DNA of 64,000 bases from Stropharia rugosoannulata (GCA_028532985.1 JANCIK010000004.1:1116001-1180000); one strand, 5' to 3'; numbered from the stretch's first letter, positions 36,721 through 49,274 are shown. Numbers and translations: made by a program. The notes: a model not told the origin generated them from the sequence alone.

Positions 36721-37250
36721 TTTAATATGGGTCAAGGCCATCGATAGTCCATCTGACATGTAGCTTACTTACTTTATCATCTCACAATGAAAGGGTCGAA
36801 TTGTGCGCATATTAAAGCTCCCCGGGGCTTACTTTTATCAAGAGAATTTACATGTACCCCAGATTTAAATGTGAAGCGAATCTGAAGCCATGTCCCTCCG
36901 AGGGTTCGGCAAGATATATGCGGGTAGACCAAATGAGGAAGTTATGTGATCGCGGCGGTGTTGGTGGTTTGCGCACAATTGATCCTTTCAAGTTCTTTTC
37001 CACCGCTTTCTGCCCTCTGTATCTGTCTTTTATCTCCTAGAACCGTTCCTTCTGTTGTATCTGCTTAATATTCTGCTCTGTGTTGAAAAAATACCTCATC
37101 CCGCGACTCCTGCGAAATCACTTCCTTTCTGATCTTCTGCTCCAACAAGGGCGACTCGTGTTTACCACGTTGCCTTTGTCTGTCTTCCGAATAGCTATCC
37201 GACATCTATCCTTCAGTTGGCGTGTATAAAGCAAGGCAGCAAGGCCAAGG
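36721..37250. other. Intergenic, promoter of the giant Ser/Pro-rich gene
   Basis: 530 bp with pyrimidine-rich tracts (37000-37200) just before the downstream start, common in basidiomycete promoters. No gene supported. Confidence 0.45.
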
Positions 37251-40200
37251 ATGCACCGTTTCCGGTAAGCCAGGCTACCTACTTATTTCAAGCCATTGCC
37301 CGCTCATATGTGCCTTTTTTAAATCACACTAACAGCAAAAGGTCCGACGCGCAACGCGCTCAGTCGCCCCAGTCCCCTCAAGAAGTCAATACACGCGGTA
37401 CACTTCCAGAACTACCTCCTACTAACGACTTTCGCACGTCTCTTATATTACCAGAGTAAGTGACATTGTTTGCGGCCCTAGTTTTTGACGTAACTTACAA
37501 ACTGCGCCAACGCACTAGTCTCTCTCGACGTTTCTCCCTACTGCGGTCAGCCACTGGTGACCCAGTCTCGTTGGATAGCCTGCGGACACGATTGGCCAAT
37601 CAGCGGGCCCGAGGTGCTACACAGATTAGTGAGGAAGAGGAGGACATGCTATTGGAGACCCTAGGGCGCTTGCGGTCCCGCGCGACCCCTTCGCCAGGTG
37701 CGTCACAGGAACAGATACTCGACGGCGACGATGGAATACGTAGCTCAATGAGATCGTCCGTGACCGCTGCTACGTCAAGTGTGGCATCGTCACCGGGGCG
37801 CTCGGGGAAACGGTACAGCAACAACATGTTTGGGTCCGGACGCCTACGCGACTACTCATATCTGAAGAAAGGCTCCGTGTCCAGTGTGCGCACAGTTTCT
37901 TCCAACCGGACCGAAGACTCAGCAAGAGAGTTGTCAAGTAGTCCGCGCCCTGTCACTCCGAATAACAACAGCCCCCCTAGCGTACAGTCCAGCCCAAATG
38001 ACCATGGATCTGTGCGTTCTGCACCTTTTGTGCCACCCGCGCCGTTCAGCGACAGCGCCATCCAAGCCATCTCTGTGGCAGAATCACGACTTCAGAAGAC
38101 ACTTGGCCCTGCGGTGCTGAAACGCGCTTCGATGGCTATCGAACAGGTCATCAAGGAGATAGAGGATGAGGTTGAGGATGAGATTCTCCTTCCTCGCTCC
38201 ACACCCCTTCATCGTGGTGGCAACCTAGACTCATCGACTTCTGATGCGGTTAGTCTTCCATTATTATCTGTGCATGCAAGTGTCATATTGGTTAATTATT
38301 GCATTTGCAGCGACATAGCCTTGCTTCGGTTAACTCCACTGTTAACGAGGGTGTGGCAATTTCCATTGACAAAACTATCCATGACGAATTTAGTGACCGA
38401 CGTGCTTCGCCGATACCTGCCCGCACCGTGCCAGGCTACGTGCCTGGGATGCCTAGACCAATGACGCCCCGCGACCTTGATTACGATGAGCAACGATCTC
38501 ATTCGACCACGCCAAGAGCTCAATCACCATTTGTAGACAATTCACCATCTACTATATTAACCAACATTCCCTCTTCTAAATTAAAACGCGAGTCTATTTC
38601 ATCAAGACCAATTCCTAGCCCTCTTTTCTTGCAGAGAAGTACGAATGGTCGACATACTCCAGACGACAGTCATCGTACAAGTAATGATTCGATTGATTTT
38701 GGAGAGAGTCCAAACCTTTCTATCCTCGCCAGACGGAGACCCGCTTCTCCTCTGTCAGGTCCTCCGTTCCAGCCGATGGCGGTGTCAACTAGTAGTCGGC
38801 CCCCATCGCGTCCTACCACTCCATCCAACATCGTCTGGACACCTAACCCTAACCAAGGTCCTAGGAGCAGTGCCAGCTCACATAACCGAAATGATAGTTG
38901 GACAACGGACAATGGTGGGACTTCGAGCTCGGACTTTCTTGGGCCGCTGATGGATCAGGCTAAGCTTCAATTGCGCTCTCCTTCTGCCCCGACGTTGGAC
39001 TATAACACGCCATCTCCCATGGCTAATCCGCTGAATGATCAGAACACTTCCGGGGGTCAGCCACATGCTTACATTCCCGATGTGGATGTAGGTTCTCCTT
39101 TACATGCCTCTTCGTATACCCACCGATCAGATACACCCACGCAAACTACCCAACGCTCTCCTATATCCCCTGTATTTTCTAACTTCGACCTATCACCAAG
39201 AAGTGCTAAGCGCTCATCAAGACAAAATGCTCCATCCTCTCCTTTCAATATCAATGTATTCCCATCTCTAGGGTACTCGCCCCGTTCCAATTCCTCACGC
39301 TCATCACTAGACTCCGCTGGCTCCAGTTTTCATTCTTGGGACGAGACAGATAAGGTGCTCAAATTTTTCTCATCGAACGATCCCCAGCCTGCTGTGTGGC
39401 ATGACTTGTCCCCCAGCCGGTCAACGTCACTAAGTCCAGGTAATGGTTCTACTGATGAAGATGAGTGGGACCCGGAGGAAATCATACAGCGCTATGCTGG
39501 CTTGAAGAAGGCAGATATTATAACTGTTCAGGAAAAGCTCGTCACAGCTGCATTTGTGAAGCTGGCTAACACAGATCCTCGGGATCGTGCGCCCTCTGCA
39601 TTACGACGACGACGACCATCAACTTCCCAGTCCAACTATTCAAGGGTGAATTCAAGTATTATTACATTAATAGTTAACTGTATGCTTAACCTTGTCTACA
39701 GATCGCCAGCCCTCCGCCTCTAATACAACCCTCTTCTCCATCACCCTACATAGTAGAGGATCAAGTTTCTAAAGCCAGTGCGTTACTCAACTCGGTAGTC
39801 GACAGCATAAAAGAGCGGCCGACAAACCTCGATATTGACTCCGTTACTCTAGCCCGCCCTGCAGATGATGGTGACATTTCTCCCACTACTAAGCGCAATC
39901 GCGACTTGGCACATGTTCTCTTTGGCGCTGAAGATGACCTAGAAGAAGAGGATCAGCAGAATGATACTATCAAAGTCAAGGTGGAACCTACTTTACCGCA
40001 AAGCGGAACGCTTCCCTTTGACGTACCGCCGACAGTACCGCCGACTACAACCGCCAACCTATCTTTTGTTAACGAACCACCTCTTGCACCGGAGCCCAAG
40101 ACCCCCATATCCCCTAACACACCGTATCTGCTACGTAACCCGTCAGTGTCGAAAATCCCGCATACTCCTCAAGAGGAGGCCGATCTTGCTCGTCAAGTCC

Positions 40201-42371
40201 AACAGAAGACGGAGGCTGCTATGATTGCTTTGAACAAAAATCCGTCGCACATCAACTTAGGAGATGGATTGAAGCATACAACGTCAATTCGCAGAAAAGT
40301 TGATACCAGCCAGATATCGACGCCGAAGCTGGTGTCCACAACGACCAGCGTTGAAACGATACCGTTGCGGTCGCCCTCACTGTCTTCGAATAATCCAGGT
40401 CCTTCAAAACTGGGATCACGGTTTAGAAAGCTGCGTGGGTCTCTAAGAGCTAAGACAGCTCCTTCTGAAGAGTTAGTAGTGCCTGATTCGACCAAGTCAC
40501 CGCCTGCGAGTCAAGTCGCCCATTATAACCTAGCAACATTGGATCCGCCCGGGGCACCAAAACTGTCAAGTGCAACTGATTCAAGTAGGTTCAAGGTAGT
40601 TTTGCCAAACAGCCCACCTGCATCAGCTGGGCCTGGGCTTAAAGGGTTCATGGCACGGTTTAGGAACAAACAGAGGCTGTCGGAAATGTCTGCTGGAGGG
40701 GCCTCGACGGGACAGCGTCCTACGTCCCCTTTGTCTCCTGTGCCTCCGCTGTCACCTGCCATGACATCGCCCTTAACTGCTAGGTTTGCGGCGGAGCCGA
40801 CTACTCCCAAAGCAATGCCTCTAGGTACCGGCAGCTTCAACTTGGCGCAAAGAGCCCCTGGTCAGCCACGCCCTATGTATTCAAGGTTCCCTCCTGCCAC
40901 ACCTCCTGTAGCCCCGCCGCCGCCCGCCGCTGAACCTACAGACGGATCGCAATCTGCTCACTTGGCACAACTTTTCAGTGCTGCAAGTAAGCTCGGACTT
41001 GACGAAAATGCCTTAAGCGACCTTCTGGCTCGTTCTGGATCCACTGCATCTCGCAATCCATTGTCCAGAAATACATCAACTACCGCAGGCACCGGAAAGC
41101 CCGCCGAATGGCAGGATTTACAGCAAGTAAGTTACGTTGGAAGTACAGGCTCTGATCAGACTGCCACTCCCACGAACTATGATACCGCATTCAGTGAATC
41201 GCAGAATAAGGTACTACCAGCTGGTAATCGACCAAACACGCCGGATGCATCTTTGGGCAGAAAGCTTTCCACGAGGAAATCCGAGGCTGTGCGGCGACCA
41301 AGAGAAGGCCTCAGTGAGAACGCCGCCAACGCGGTCATTCGTAGAACTATCATCTATGCAAATGACATCCCGCCAGCGACTGAAATACCTCCTTCCGTGC
41401 AACGCAAGAACTCGTCCCGTAGGCGCCGAGTCAGCGTGAGTTCAGCGTCGGCTCGCTCAGTGCATGACCGTGCCCCTACACCGCCACCGCCGAAGTCGCC
41501 GACCGCTAAGCGGTTCTCAGCTGATGGCCTGCCACCGATGCCTCAGATGCCAAACTTTCTTGGTCCTGCGGACAAAATGCTGAATGCTCCGTCTACGTCA
41601 GCGAGTGGCCCTATTGAAAAGTCTAACTCGACCCATGACTCTTTGTAAGTGTTTATTTACGTGTTTCTTTGAAAGGCACAAAATTCTTAAGAGCTTGCAT
41701 CAGATACGAAATGTATTCTGGGGATAACAGAGTGCCTAACATGTTTGCTGGAGGCGATGCGGGTGCTCACGCCGATGCGACGACTTTTGAGTCTGGACCT
41801 GCTTTGGAGTTCATTCAGTTGGCCAACGGTGAGACGATCTGGTGAGTAAAACGTCCGTGGAAGTGGTTGCCGTTTCTCATGCATGTATAATTAGGAACAT
41901 CGTAAATGGGCTGCGTGACGGTGACGACGAATCTATATACTCAGGCCGCGCGAGCTTTTCATCAGAATACTCTACCCGCGAGCCTGGAACGGATGGACAG
42001 TTTGCGAAGGAGCATGCCCGATCAGGCTCGAAAGGTAGCGCGTCGTCCTTCATTTCTAAAAAGAAAACTGCGCTACAGATTCAGCAAGGGAAAGTGCGGC
42101 CTGAGACCAAGGTGAGTTTCCAGCAGTCATTGCTATAACTGTATCGCCGACATGCCTTCTGTTTAAGGTGTTTTACAGTTCTTCGGCGCAAATAAGTCGT
42201 CTCATAGAAAACCTGTCGCAAGGCGCGGACGCGGGATCTTTCAACTTTATACCGAATGTTCCGCACCGTACTCCCGGGCATTCTGCGTCATCATCTGTGT
42301 CCACAAACGATATTAACTGGACAGTCGAAGAGCGCCTCGAACGCATGTTAGGGGCGATGGGTAACTCGTAA
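37251..42371 (+). CDS. Giant Ser/Pro/Thr-rich protein of unknown function (about 1,500 aa)
   Basis: A 14-nt coding exon (37251-37264) starts MHRFR; splicing joins it to KRSDAQRAQSPQSPQEV and ELPPTNDFRTSLILP, then to LSRRFSLLRSATGDPVSLDS and GATQISEEEEDMLLETLGRL. The middle (37680-41640) is mostly disordered with many SP/TP sites. Possible ordered islands are SAIQAISVAESRLQKTLGPA, EDEWDPEEIIQRYAGLKKAD followed by IITVQEKLVTAAFVKLANTD, and EEADLARQVQQKTEAAMIAL. The C-terminal exons look conserved: PALEFIQLANGETIW, IVNGLRDGDDESIYSGRASF, KVFYSSSAQISRLIENLSQG and WTVEERLERMLGAMGNS. I believe similar proteins occur across agaricomycetes but know no function; a polarity or signalling scaffold is a guess. 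Confidence 0.85.
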
Positions 42372-42563
42372 TTTGATTTTTTGTATTTTTCCTATCTTTT
42401 TGTGGACATTGTCGTGCTAATTGGAATCTAAATGGTATTTGCAATGTATGTCTGAAAGTCCTGTCGCCCTCCATCCTATGCAATAGTCAATAAATACGGT
42501 TGTCCAATAATCACAGCAACGATAAATAACCCGATGAAACCAAGAGGAAACGAGACACGAATA

Positions 42564-43245
42564 TCAGACGCCATGCAGGTCTATCCAGCGATTGATACAG
42601 AGAGCGACGAGGGCTTCGATCAGCAGCCACTCGGATGTGAACGAGTACTGGAGGATGGCATGTGAGGGACCGATAACTGTGCTTTGAGTAAACCGTCGAA
42701 AACACGCTAATCGATGACTATTTTGGGCGGCAAACAACTGTTGAGCAAGGCTAAGGACATGACAGGCGCGCAACAACAAACGCGAAAACGAACGTCGTAC
42801 GAAGTGGGATCCCCTTTATTCCGTCGCCACTCGAACCGTCTGCCATCAGCGGAGATGAAGGCACGCGCACTGTGATGGGCTAAATGAGCGGCACTCACGG
42901 AACGGCTTATGGGCTCACCTCGCAGACGAGCCCGCAAGGACGAGCTGGGACATGGGGACGATGCGGCTGCCTATGGTCGCGCCGCCGAGGTGATTACCGG
43001 GACTCCATTCGAGCTTTGCGCACACCTCTTTGTTGTTTCTGTAGACCTGTGCGAACGGGGATCATAAGTTTGTCAGCAAGCGCCAAGGCGCGCTCGAGGC
43101 TCACCATCGTCCGCACATTGGGCATTAGATTCCGCTCTGCGGTTTCGAAGCAAAAGTAGATGGGTTTTGTGTCTTCGCCAATGATGACACAGCTACGGGG
43201 ATCGTCTCGGCCAGTGAAAAAGAGATCATAAGTGGTAGAGGCCAT
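42564..43245 (-). CDS. DUF6593-like basidiomycete protein
   Basis: Start at 43245: MASTTYDLFFTGRDDPRSCV, then GEDTKPIYFCFETAERN. Splicing gives EVCAKLEWSPGNHLGGATIG, SRIVPMSQLVLAG, AFISADGRRFEWRR, SYDLFAAQNSHRLACFRRF, TQSTVIGPSHAILQYSF and a hydrophobic end LLIEALVALCINRWIDLHGV. The pattern of a beta-sandwich protein whose GRRFEW core is followed by LxCFRRF matches DUF6593, a domain widespread in basidiomycetes with no known function (assignment from memory). About 180 aa, three or four introns. The last stretch may contact a membrane. Confidence 0.72.
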
Positions 43246-43626
43246 AAGAAGGCCCGGTACAGACTGGACGTGTTCTTATAACATGGACTTTATCGAGCCC
43301 TGGCTCCCGTGATTAGCGCGTCTCGGGTCCATGGGAAGATTTCCACCGATAGTGGCGCAGGAAGAGAAGCTGCGCCGACACAGACACAACGACGCGCCCG
43401 CCGCTCGCGTTGCCTGTTCCTCGTCCCCCCCGCTGCTCTCCACATGTCACACCTGCCACTGCCACCTAAAGCCTAAAATCGCTTGTGGCAATTCCCGGCG
43501 CTTGCCCTTATTCGGTAGCCCACCGCCGTTTCAGGCACCCGCGTCCCGCCCCTCCCACGACCGACACCACGTTTTCGCCACGTTCGTCTCAATTATAAAT
43601 CCATACATATCTAGGCAATGCCCTAA
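43246..43626. other. Intergenic spacer
   Basis: 380 bp between two minus-strand genes, holding the promoter of the DUF6593-like gene and the BTB gene's 3' end. The + open frame across it (43331-43939) runs into the BTB gene on the opposite strand and is not supported. Confidence 0.5.
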
Positions 43627-45048
43627 TCAAGAATTCACCTTCCACAACGGCCTCTTGCGCAGCTTGCGCGTAATGTGCACCGCGCTGCTCCCAAAGCTGC
43701 CCTGCCCAAAAGCGAGCACCACCGTCTCCTCTGCACCCAGACCCCGAGCGATGCCCTGCTTTCGTAATTCAATCGCTTCTTTCGCAAACTTGAAACGGGC
43801 CTGGTCGGTGCCTATGTTCAAATGGCAAATACAAGGGGTCAGCTTTCTCTTTTCGTTCCTCCATTGCATTGCAACACTGACCAATCATGAAAGTGGGAGA
43901 TTCGACGGCGCTCTTGAACATTTCAAAAGGCACCCTTGAATAGATTTGTAGCAGTACGTCACGCCCGCTAGGGCCTGCAGAAGGTTCTGGACTGGGCTGC
44001 TGAACCTCGAGAATTTCGGGAAGCGTAACCACGAGGAAATGGAAAACGTCATCCCGTAGTCTTTGCGCATACTGTCCGAAAACAGAGGTTGACGTGAGCG
44101 CAGGCGAAGCCGTTCCGTCGCCCTGAGATGGGATAGAATCGATGAACTCGACCCATCCACCGATGGTGTCGACGGACATCGACTGCCTGCAAACGTTGTA
44201 TGCATACTGACATAATTCATCCATGCCACCAAGCAAGCAGCCGGCGGCCAGTACGGCTCGTGCATTTTCCGGTTGAATGAGATTCAGAGATATAGCGGAG
44301 TAGAGATATCCCATGGCTGCAATGTAAATAGATCAATAACAATATGGATAGTTGAAGGTTATAAGGTTACCAATTGCAAAACCCTGCGGAGAAAATTAGA
44401 AAGGCCGGTGTCATTTAGTTAATGGCCTATTATTAAAGTGGGGGCATAAACTCACCTCTTGCGTTACCTCGGGTTCTTGATCAAGATGTACGTGTATAAC
44501 ACGTTGACCAGTTGTTTGCGGAGATGTAGACATGAGATGTGCAAGAAATGGAGAGCGAGATAGTATGATAGCATGAAGACGGTAGACATTTTGGTGCACA
44601 TGCTGAATGGGAATAATATTAATTGAGAAAAAGTGTGACTCGACATGCACGTACAAGAATCGTGTCGGCATAGTTCTGGAAAGAAGTAAGCAAACTGCGC
44701 GTATTTTTCGAAGCATTCAACTTACACCCGTCTGGAATCCGGCATGGTATAGATGATTAACGATTTCCTCGTTGTGTGAGTTTTGATAAGGCGCCCTATA
44801 CAGAATGTGAGCACCAGGTTTTACTATGCAGGGATGCATAATGCAGGTAGTCGCAGCGGCTATATAACCCGCAGAGTGAGCACGTACTGGTGAGGGAAGC
44901 CATTCAGAGCATATGCTGAAGTTGAAGGAGAATGTCCATTGGCGCCGAACGCCACTTCAACTGGAGCTGCGTCCGTGTGAGCAGAGGATCCGTTAGACTG
45001 TGTGCTGCGTCCATTCACAGATGCAGATGTTGAAGGAATGGATGCCAT
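43627..45048 (-). CDS. BTB/POZ-domain protein
   Basis: Possible adaptor for a cullin-3 ubiquitin ligase or a transcriptional scaffold. Starts MASIPSTSASVNGRSTQSNG with a disordered Ser-rich head, continues YALNGFPHQ and YQNSHNEEIVNHLYHAGFQT, then the BTB core HQNVYRLHAIILSRSPFLAH, LMSTSPQTTGQRVIHVHLD and GYLYSAISLNLIQPENARAV, LAAGCLLGGMDELCQYAYNV. The C-terminal half contains WVEFIDSIPSQGDG, LRDDVFHFLVVTLPEILEV and, across an intron, FKFAKEAIELRKQGIARGLG, ending RKLRKRPLWKVNS. No kelch or MATH domain. About 400 aa with several introns. Confidence 0.85.
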
Positions 45049-45554
45049 TCGTAAAATACAAGGAAACGGAGAAAAGAATACAACAGATGGGTAGCCTGAC
45101 TAGACGGCGTCAGAGAACTTTACAAAAAACCCAACCACACGGGTCCACAGGTTCACAGTCGTGTGACAACCCGTTACGCGTCACTCATCCTAAGCGCGTG
45201 AAGTCACGTTCGTCGCATTTCATTCATGTTAACCCTCGAAGGAGAGTGACTGGTTGGTGACTGGAGAGTCAGGAGTTTATGGGCCATGAGCATTATGAAG
45301 TACTTTTTCTTCGAGGATCACCGTCATCGGACCAATTCGCTGAGGCATCTGACATTTGACATTGTTGGAATTACAGAAAGAGTTAGCTGGGAGTCGAGAC
45401 TTGCCAAATACTTCGACAAGCTGCAACAAGCCCGACACAGATCTCCGGAATTCTGCGTGGTCAAAAGACTACAATACCATGTTCTCGGATGACACACTGG
45501 AACCCAACTGGAACCTGTCATGACTTGGGCATGACGTTCCGCAAATTCAATCGT
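45049..45554. other. Intergenic, upstream of the BTB gene
   Basis: 506 bp between the BTB start and the NTAQ1 stop, both on the minus strand. A 68-codon + frame at 45286-45492 shows no domain. No regulatory site identified. Confidence 0.45.
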
Positions 45555-46534
45555 TTAATTGAAAAAACTGCTGATCTCGTGTCTGTCGAATACAACACCG
45601 TAGACTTTGACGGTATCATGATCTAGGGCAACTGTGGGCAACATGTTCACATAACGCTGCATCAGATTGTTCGTGACGCCGCTCTGTGCTGCCAACGGAC
45701 CGCAGATCGGCTGGTAATTTGGAGGCTGGGAAGAATATACCATGTAACTTTTTCCTCCGCCAGACGCATTCGGGACCGCTTCAGCTATCAGCTATACGAA
45801 TGGCAAAGGTTAGATCCGGCTCCACAATTTTTTCTCCGTGTCTAGACTTCAACACAGATGAACACTTGCCATGTGGGATCTGTCAGATGCAAAATTCTGG
45901 ATGTAAAGCTCGCCTCCCACCACCCGGAACAAACTGTATCAAAGAAGCGAGGGTCAGCAAGGGTCTGGACCGCGCGCGTGAAAGTTGCGTAGGCGGCCAC
46001 TGCAGTACCCCAAGCACACCTTTCATATTCAGGCAAGATATTTTCTGGGAATGACATACTAAAATACTCTGGAAAGTTATGGTCAGGACAACGGCGATAT
46101 GACGAGTACTTTTCTCGCGTACCTTCCCATGGATGTGGAAGGCCTAGAGTTGTGTCCAAGTCATAGACCCAGCTCTGCATCTGCAGCTGCTCTCCACCCC
46201 TGGTATGTTCCTTCCTTCGTGGGCGAAGGACTAGAATAACGTGGTAATCCCATACAATCGGGTAGTCGGGATGCTGAGCTGCTTTTTGACACCTCACAGC
46301 AACCTGGGCAAAGAGAGTAATTTCAATGAACGCCTGTGTAAAGAGGGCCAGACCATTAGCCCTGATACCCACAGTCTTGTTGGTATTTGAGATAAAGACC
46401 ACGAATATATCCCACAGCTCTGTCACAGATGGAGCCTTCAGCAGTGCCTGACAGAGTAGGTATATATTTTCTTCACAATAGCATCGCGTGTAAATAATAT
46501 CAGGCGGTAAAGGAGGGGGTGAGGTCATCAACAT
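45555..46534 (-). CDS. NTAQ1: Protein N-terminal glutamine amidohydrolase (NTAQ1)
   Basis: Deamidates N-terminal Gln to Glu, feeding the Arg/N-degron pathway. Start at 46534: MLMTSPPPLPPDIIYTRCYC, then EENIYLLCQAL with the catalytic Cys. FVVFISNTNKTVGI and PIVWDYHVILVLRPRR carry the active-site His, and SWVYDLDTTLGLPHPWEG the Asp. After two introns the frame continues FRVVGGELYIQNFASDRSHM, and the last exon gives GGGKSYMVYSSQPPNYQPIC and GVTNNLMQRYVNML. The order Cys-WDYHVI-YDLDT-FRVV-FASDRSHM-NNLM is the full NTAQ1 signature. About 260 aa after splicing; the longest open frame covers only the first exons. Confidence 0.9.
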
Positions 46535-46573
46535 GGTTGGAGAGTAAGTAGCTTTACGTCCTAAAAGGAATAA

Positions 46574-47371
46574 TTATAGCGCATGTCTCGCTGAAGCCGA
46601 TTCCCTGATAACGTGATAGTGAAAAACTCTGAAGCAACTTTGAAGCTTGAGGTTGATCGAGAGATTGGTGATCCGACCAGCCTGGGTTAACAATGTGTCG
46701 CCTCCAAGTCGCCTTAGGTCAATTATATATCCGCACTCTGCTCTGAAAAAATTCGTTTCGTCAAGCAACAAAGGAATCCAATTTTGTAATCCTAGCTGAG
46801 ATAGCTCACAGGGATCGTTTGTGTTCCTATGTTACTATACTTTACTAGGCGCGTTATGCAGAGGTATGGTCCTCACTACCGGAAGTGCAGCAGCGAACTT
46901 CACTTAGTACACAACTTTGCAATGGGTATCCGAAGAAAACATCACTTACAATCAAAGGGTATGTATATGCAGGATATGATAATTTATGAATGTCGGTTGC
47001 TATATATCTTGAGCATTCGGTTTCTTCTTTAGTACCAACTCCGGAGTAGGAGTCTGTTTTCGGACAGCCACGAATACAGAAAGTAGAGAGGCATCTTTAG
47101 CATAAACGGGCTGCGCTTGTCTCTGAGGCTTAGGAGAATGCAGTTGCTCCAAATAATGAGGACGACTTTCCTCGCCGGAAATATTCGAAGACCGCTCGTT
47201 CGTGTCATCTACTCCACCCAGACCCAGAGTTGTACATTGACCATCGTATGTTGGATAAATGTGAAGAGAATATTTCGACGGCAATGGTGGCCGTGGTACG
47301 ACGCCACAAGTATTGGTGAAGGGATGTGTAGTAAATGGATCAAATGAGTCCAGGGTCTTCGACTGCGACAT
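46574..47371 (-). CDS. Possible uncharacterised gene
   Basis: Two minus-strand segments look partly coding. The 5' one (47000-47371) starts at an ATG (MSQSKTLDSFDPFTTHPFTN) and is Pro/Gln-rich, ending near LVLKKKPNAQDI. The 3' one (46574 to about 46790) encodes NWIPLLLDETNFFRAECGY and INLKLQSCFRVFHYHVIRES, stopping 40 bp before the NTAQ1 start. I could not find a convincing splice path joining them, so they may be one gene with unseen introns or two unrelated frames. No family recognised. Confidence 0.25.
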
Positions 47372-48150
47372 CTTGTGTCTTTAGCAATAAGCAGACGTTT
47401 GTAAGCCTTTCTCTTAAATAAGAGAGTTGGTGAAACAGCAAAGGTTGAGATCAAAGGGCCAGAGGCGCATCCACAATTTATAGTGGTTCAAAGTATGCAT
47501 AATCCTTTGAGCTCCCCGAATAGAGAACGGAGGCATGTGTGCCTCCGTTCCGTAATGTCGTGATTTCCATACTTAACGACCGGCCAAGTGCATTAGGCGC
47601 CCATAGACATGGGAACAGCCTACTACATATGTTGCGCAGATTCGTCTCGTCGTACTTCCTAGAAGACGATATCACAGAATATTGTCGGTCATAGAGGACT
47701 CAATTATCCAGAATATCACCTTACTGTTTGGTGCACTACGGTTGGCAAAAAGGTAACGTCGCGAGACTCTGTATGCTGGGTAACTATATGTGATTTCCTT
47801 TTCGTCTGATTTACATTCTTTGGCAAGCGTCATGTGTTTCCGTCCTTTTTGACGACGTACCTTGGACGTTCAGGCACGCTAGACGAGGAGAGGTTTCGCC
47901 TCGTTATGCATATCACCACTGAAGCTGCATCCGAACAGGTTGCAACATAGGCTACAGAGGAAACATGCTTGACTATATGCTTATTAGATCATCTTACGAA
48001 TCTCCCAAAGGAACGATGTCATAGACATAGAGGGCCTGAGCTAATAATGAGTCGAAGTTACGATAACAGAAAATGTAGCTCAAAGCGCACTAATCTCGGG
48101 AGTCGATTATACAAGGCCGAAGCTCTTTATGGATATTGGAATCTAGATGA
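47372..48150. other. Intergenic stretch with an inverted repeat
   Basis: 780 bp without a supported gene; holds the Atp12 3' region. Contains the perfect hairpin at 47525-47550. Short frames on either strand carry no domain. Confidence 0.5.
47525..47550. repeat. Perfect inverted repeat, 11-bp arms, 4-nt loop
   Basis: gaacggaggca - tgtg - tgcctccgttc. Both arms match at every position. In RNA this would form a stable GC-containing hairpin. It lies about 155 bp upstream of the uncertain gene at 46574-47371, in its possible promoter. Confidence 0.85.
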
Positions 48151-49274
48151 TTAAATAGTTGATAATAATGAAGCTGCGCTGCCTAACTGCCGGCGAACAT
48201 CATGATAATCTACGTCATGAGCTGTGGGGGCAGAAGTTCAGCTCATCTTCGCTAAGCAGCTTAATAAACACTTACTATCTTCGACCTCACCCCATCGCTC
48301 AATCTGACTGTTCACTTCTACTGAGGCTGCCAGGGCAGCCTCTTCCACCGTAAGGCGTCCCAAAACCAATGCCAGAGCTATGATGAGAGATTTTGACGAG
48401 TATGTGGCTCGTTCAAGGGCTATAAGAGATTAAACAAAAGATGTTGTGATGAATATGGAATGACCGCACCTGCCATTTGCCATAGGTCGAAAGATTCAAT
48501 AAACTTGGACAGTTTTTGCTCTGTTTCTTGTGACTGGCGTACTGATAACACAGAGTGCGACACTTTTATCTCGACGTCAAAGGTTTTGCGTGCCCATTCC
48601 AATAAAGGAACCCAATGCTCATTTTGCAACCTTTCCAAAGGTTCTGGCATGTCATGGAAGAAACTGGAAAGATGTTAAGCTTCTAAAATTTCATAACCAA
48701 TGAGTTGAACATACCATATGGTATCTGTGTGTATATACTTTATGACCGCATCCCGCACCTCCGCCCGTGTATCTTCATTGGCCATTTCATCAACCGCGCG
48801 AGAAACGATAGAAGTCTATGTCATGGTTAAAATAATCTTCACATAGAGCAGGCAATTCCTAACCATAGGTAGAGCATGAGGCTTCAATACTGTCTCTTGG
48901 CTGTCCCATTCTGTGGCAATAAGCGAAGCCGGCAGACTTTTATTCAAGGGCAACTGTAACACCTGGCCACTAGGTGTCTTCAACGCACGATTGTCTAAAG
49001 TAACAACAAACGAGTCTCCGCGTTGCTGTATTCCGACATCTTTCCAGAAGCGCTTTTGAGTTATTTCAGCCCCTGATTTTCCTTCAGTTCACATTCGCGA
49101 CACAAAGAGTTAAACCATACGATTCGTGTCGGTCACTGACGGTCCATCTTGAGATGACGGAGCGTTACTAGACTGTAGTCTAATGAAGTGAGTGAGAGAC
49201 GGTGTACGAGTTGCGAGTCTATGAGAGGTCGCGAAGGAAGGCAGGCCGCGGCGGGCATGTTGAGCAGCTAACAT
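48151..49274 (-). CDS. ATP12: Mitochondrial F1-ATPase assembly chaperone Atp12
   Basis: Binds free F1 alpha subunits during ATP synthase assembly in the matrix. Start at 49274 encodes an Arg/Ser/His presequence (MLAAQHARRGLPSFATSHRL...). After splicing: AEITQKRFWKDVGIQQRG, VVTLDNRALKTPSGQVLQLP, LIATEWDSQETVLKPHALPM, TSIVSRAVDEMANEDTRAEV and HTDTIWYV. Then ERLQNEHWVPLLEWARKTFD, the C-terminal exon LERATYSSKSLIIALALVLG, VNSQIERWGEVED and, after a last intron, THDVDYHDVRRQLGSAASLL ending at 48151. Full family length. Divergent from MSH3 with 331 bp between starts. Confidence 0.93.

Noticed and set aside
37225..37230. TATAAA before the giant gene
   Set aside because: Only 21 bp from the chosen ATG, too close to act as its TATA box unless the 5' UTR is almost absent.
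38842..38854. Telomere-like cctaaccctaacc
   Set aside because: Only two units, in frame within coding sequence of the giant Ser/Pro-rich protein; chance codon use.
43331..43939. 202-aa plus-strand ORF
   Set aside because: Overlaps the BTB gene's coding exon on the other strand and has a low-complexity composition without any domain.
45880..46000. Possible GC-AG intron (gcaagt) in NTAQ1
   Set aside because: A normal GT donor four bases further (a|gtgttc) with acceptor gatag keeps the frame, so no rare splice site is needed.
48309..48338. Inverted repeat gaggctgcc / ggcagcctc
   Set aside because: Lies inside the conserved last exons of ATP12, where coding constraint explains the bases.
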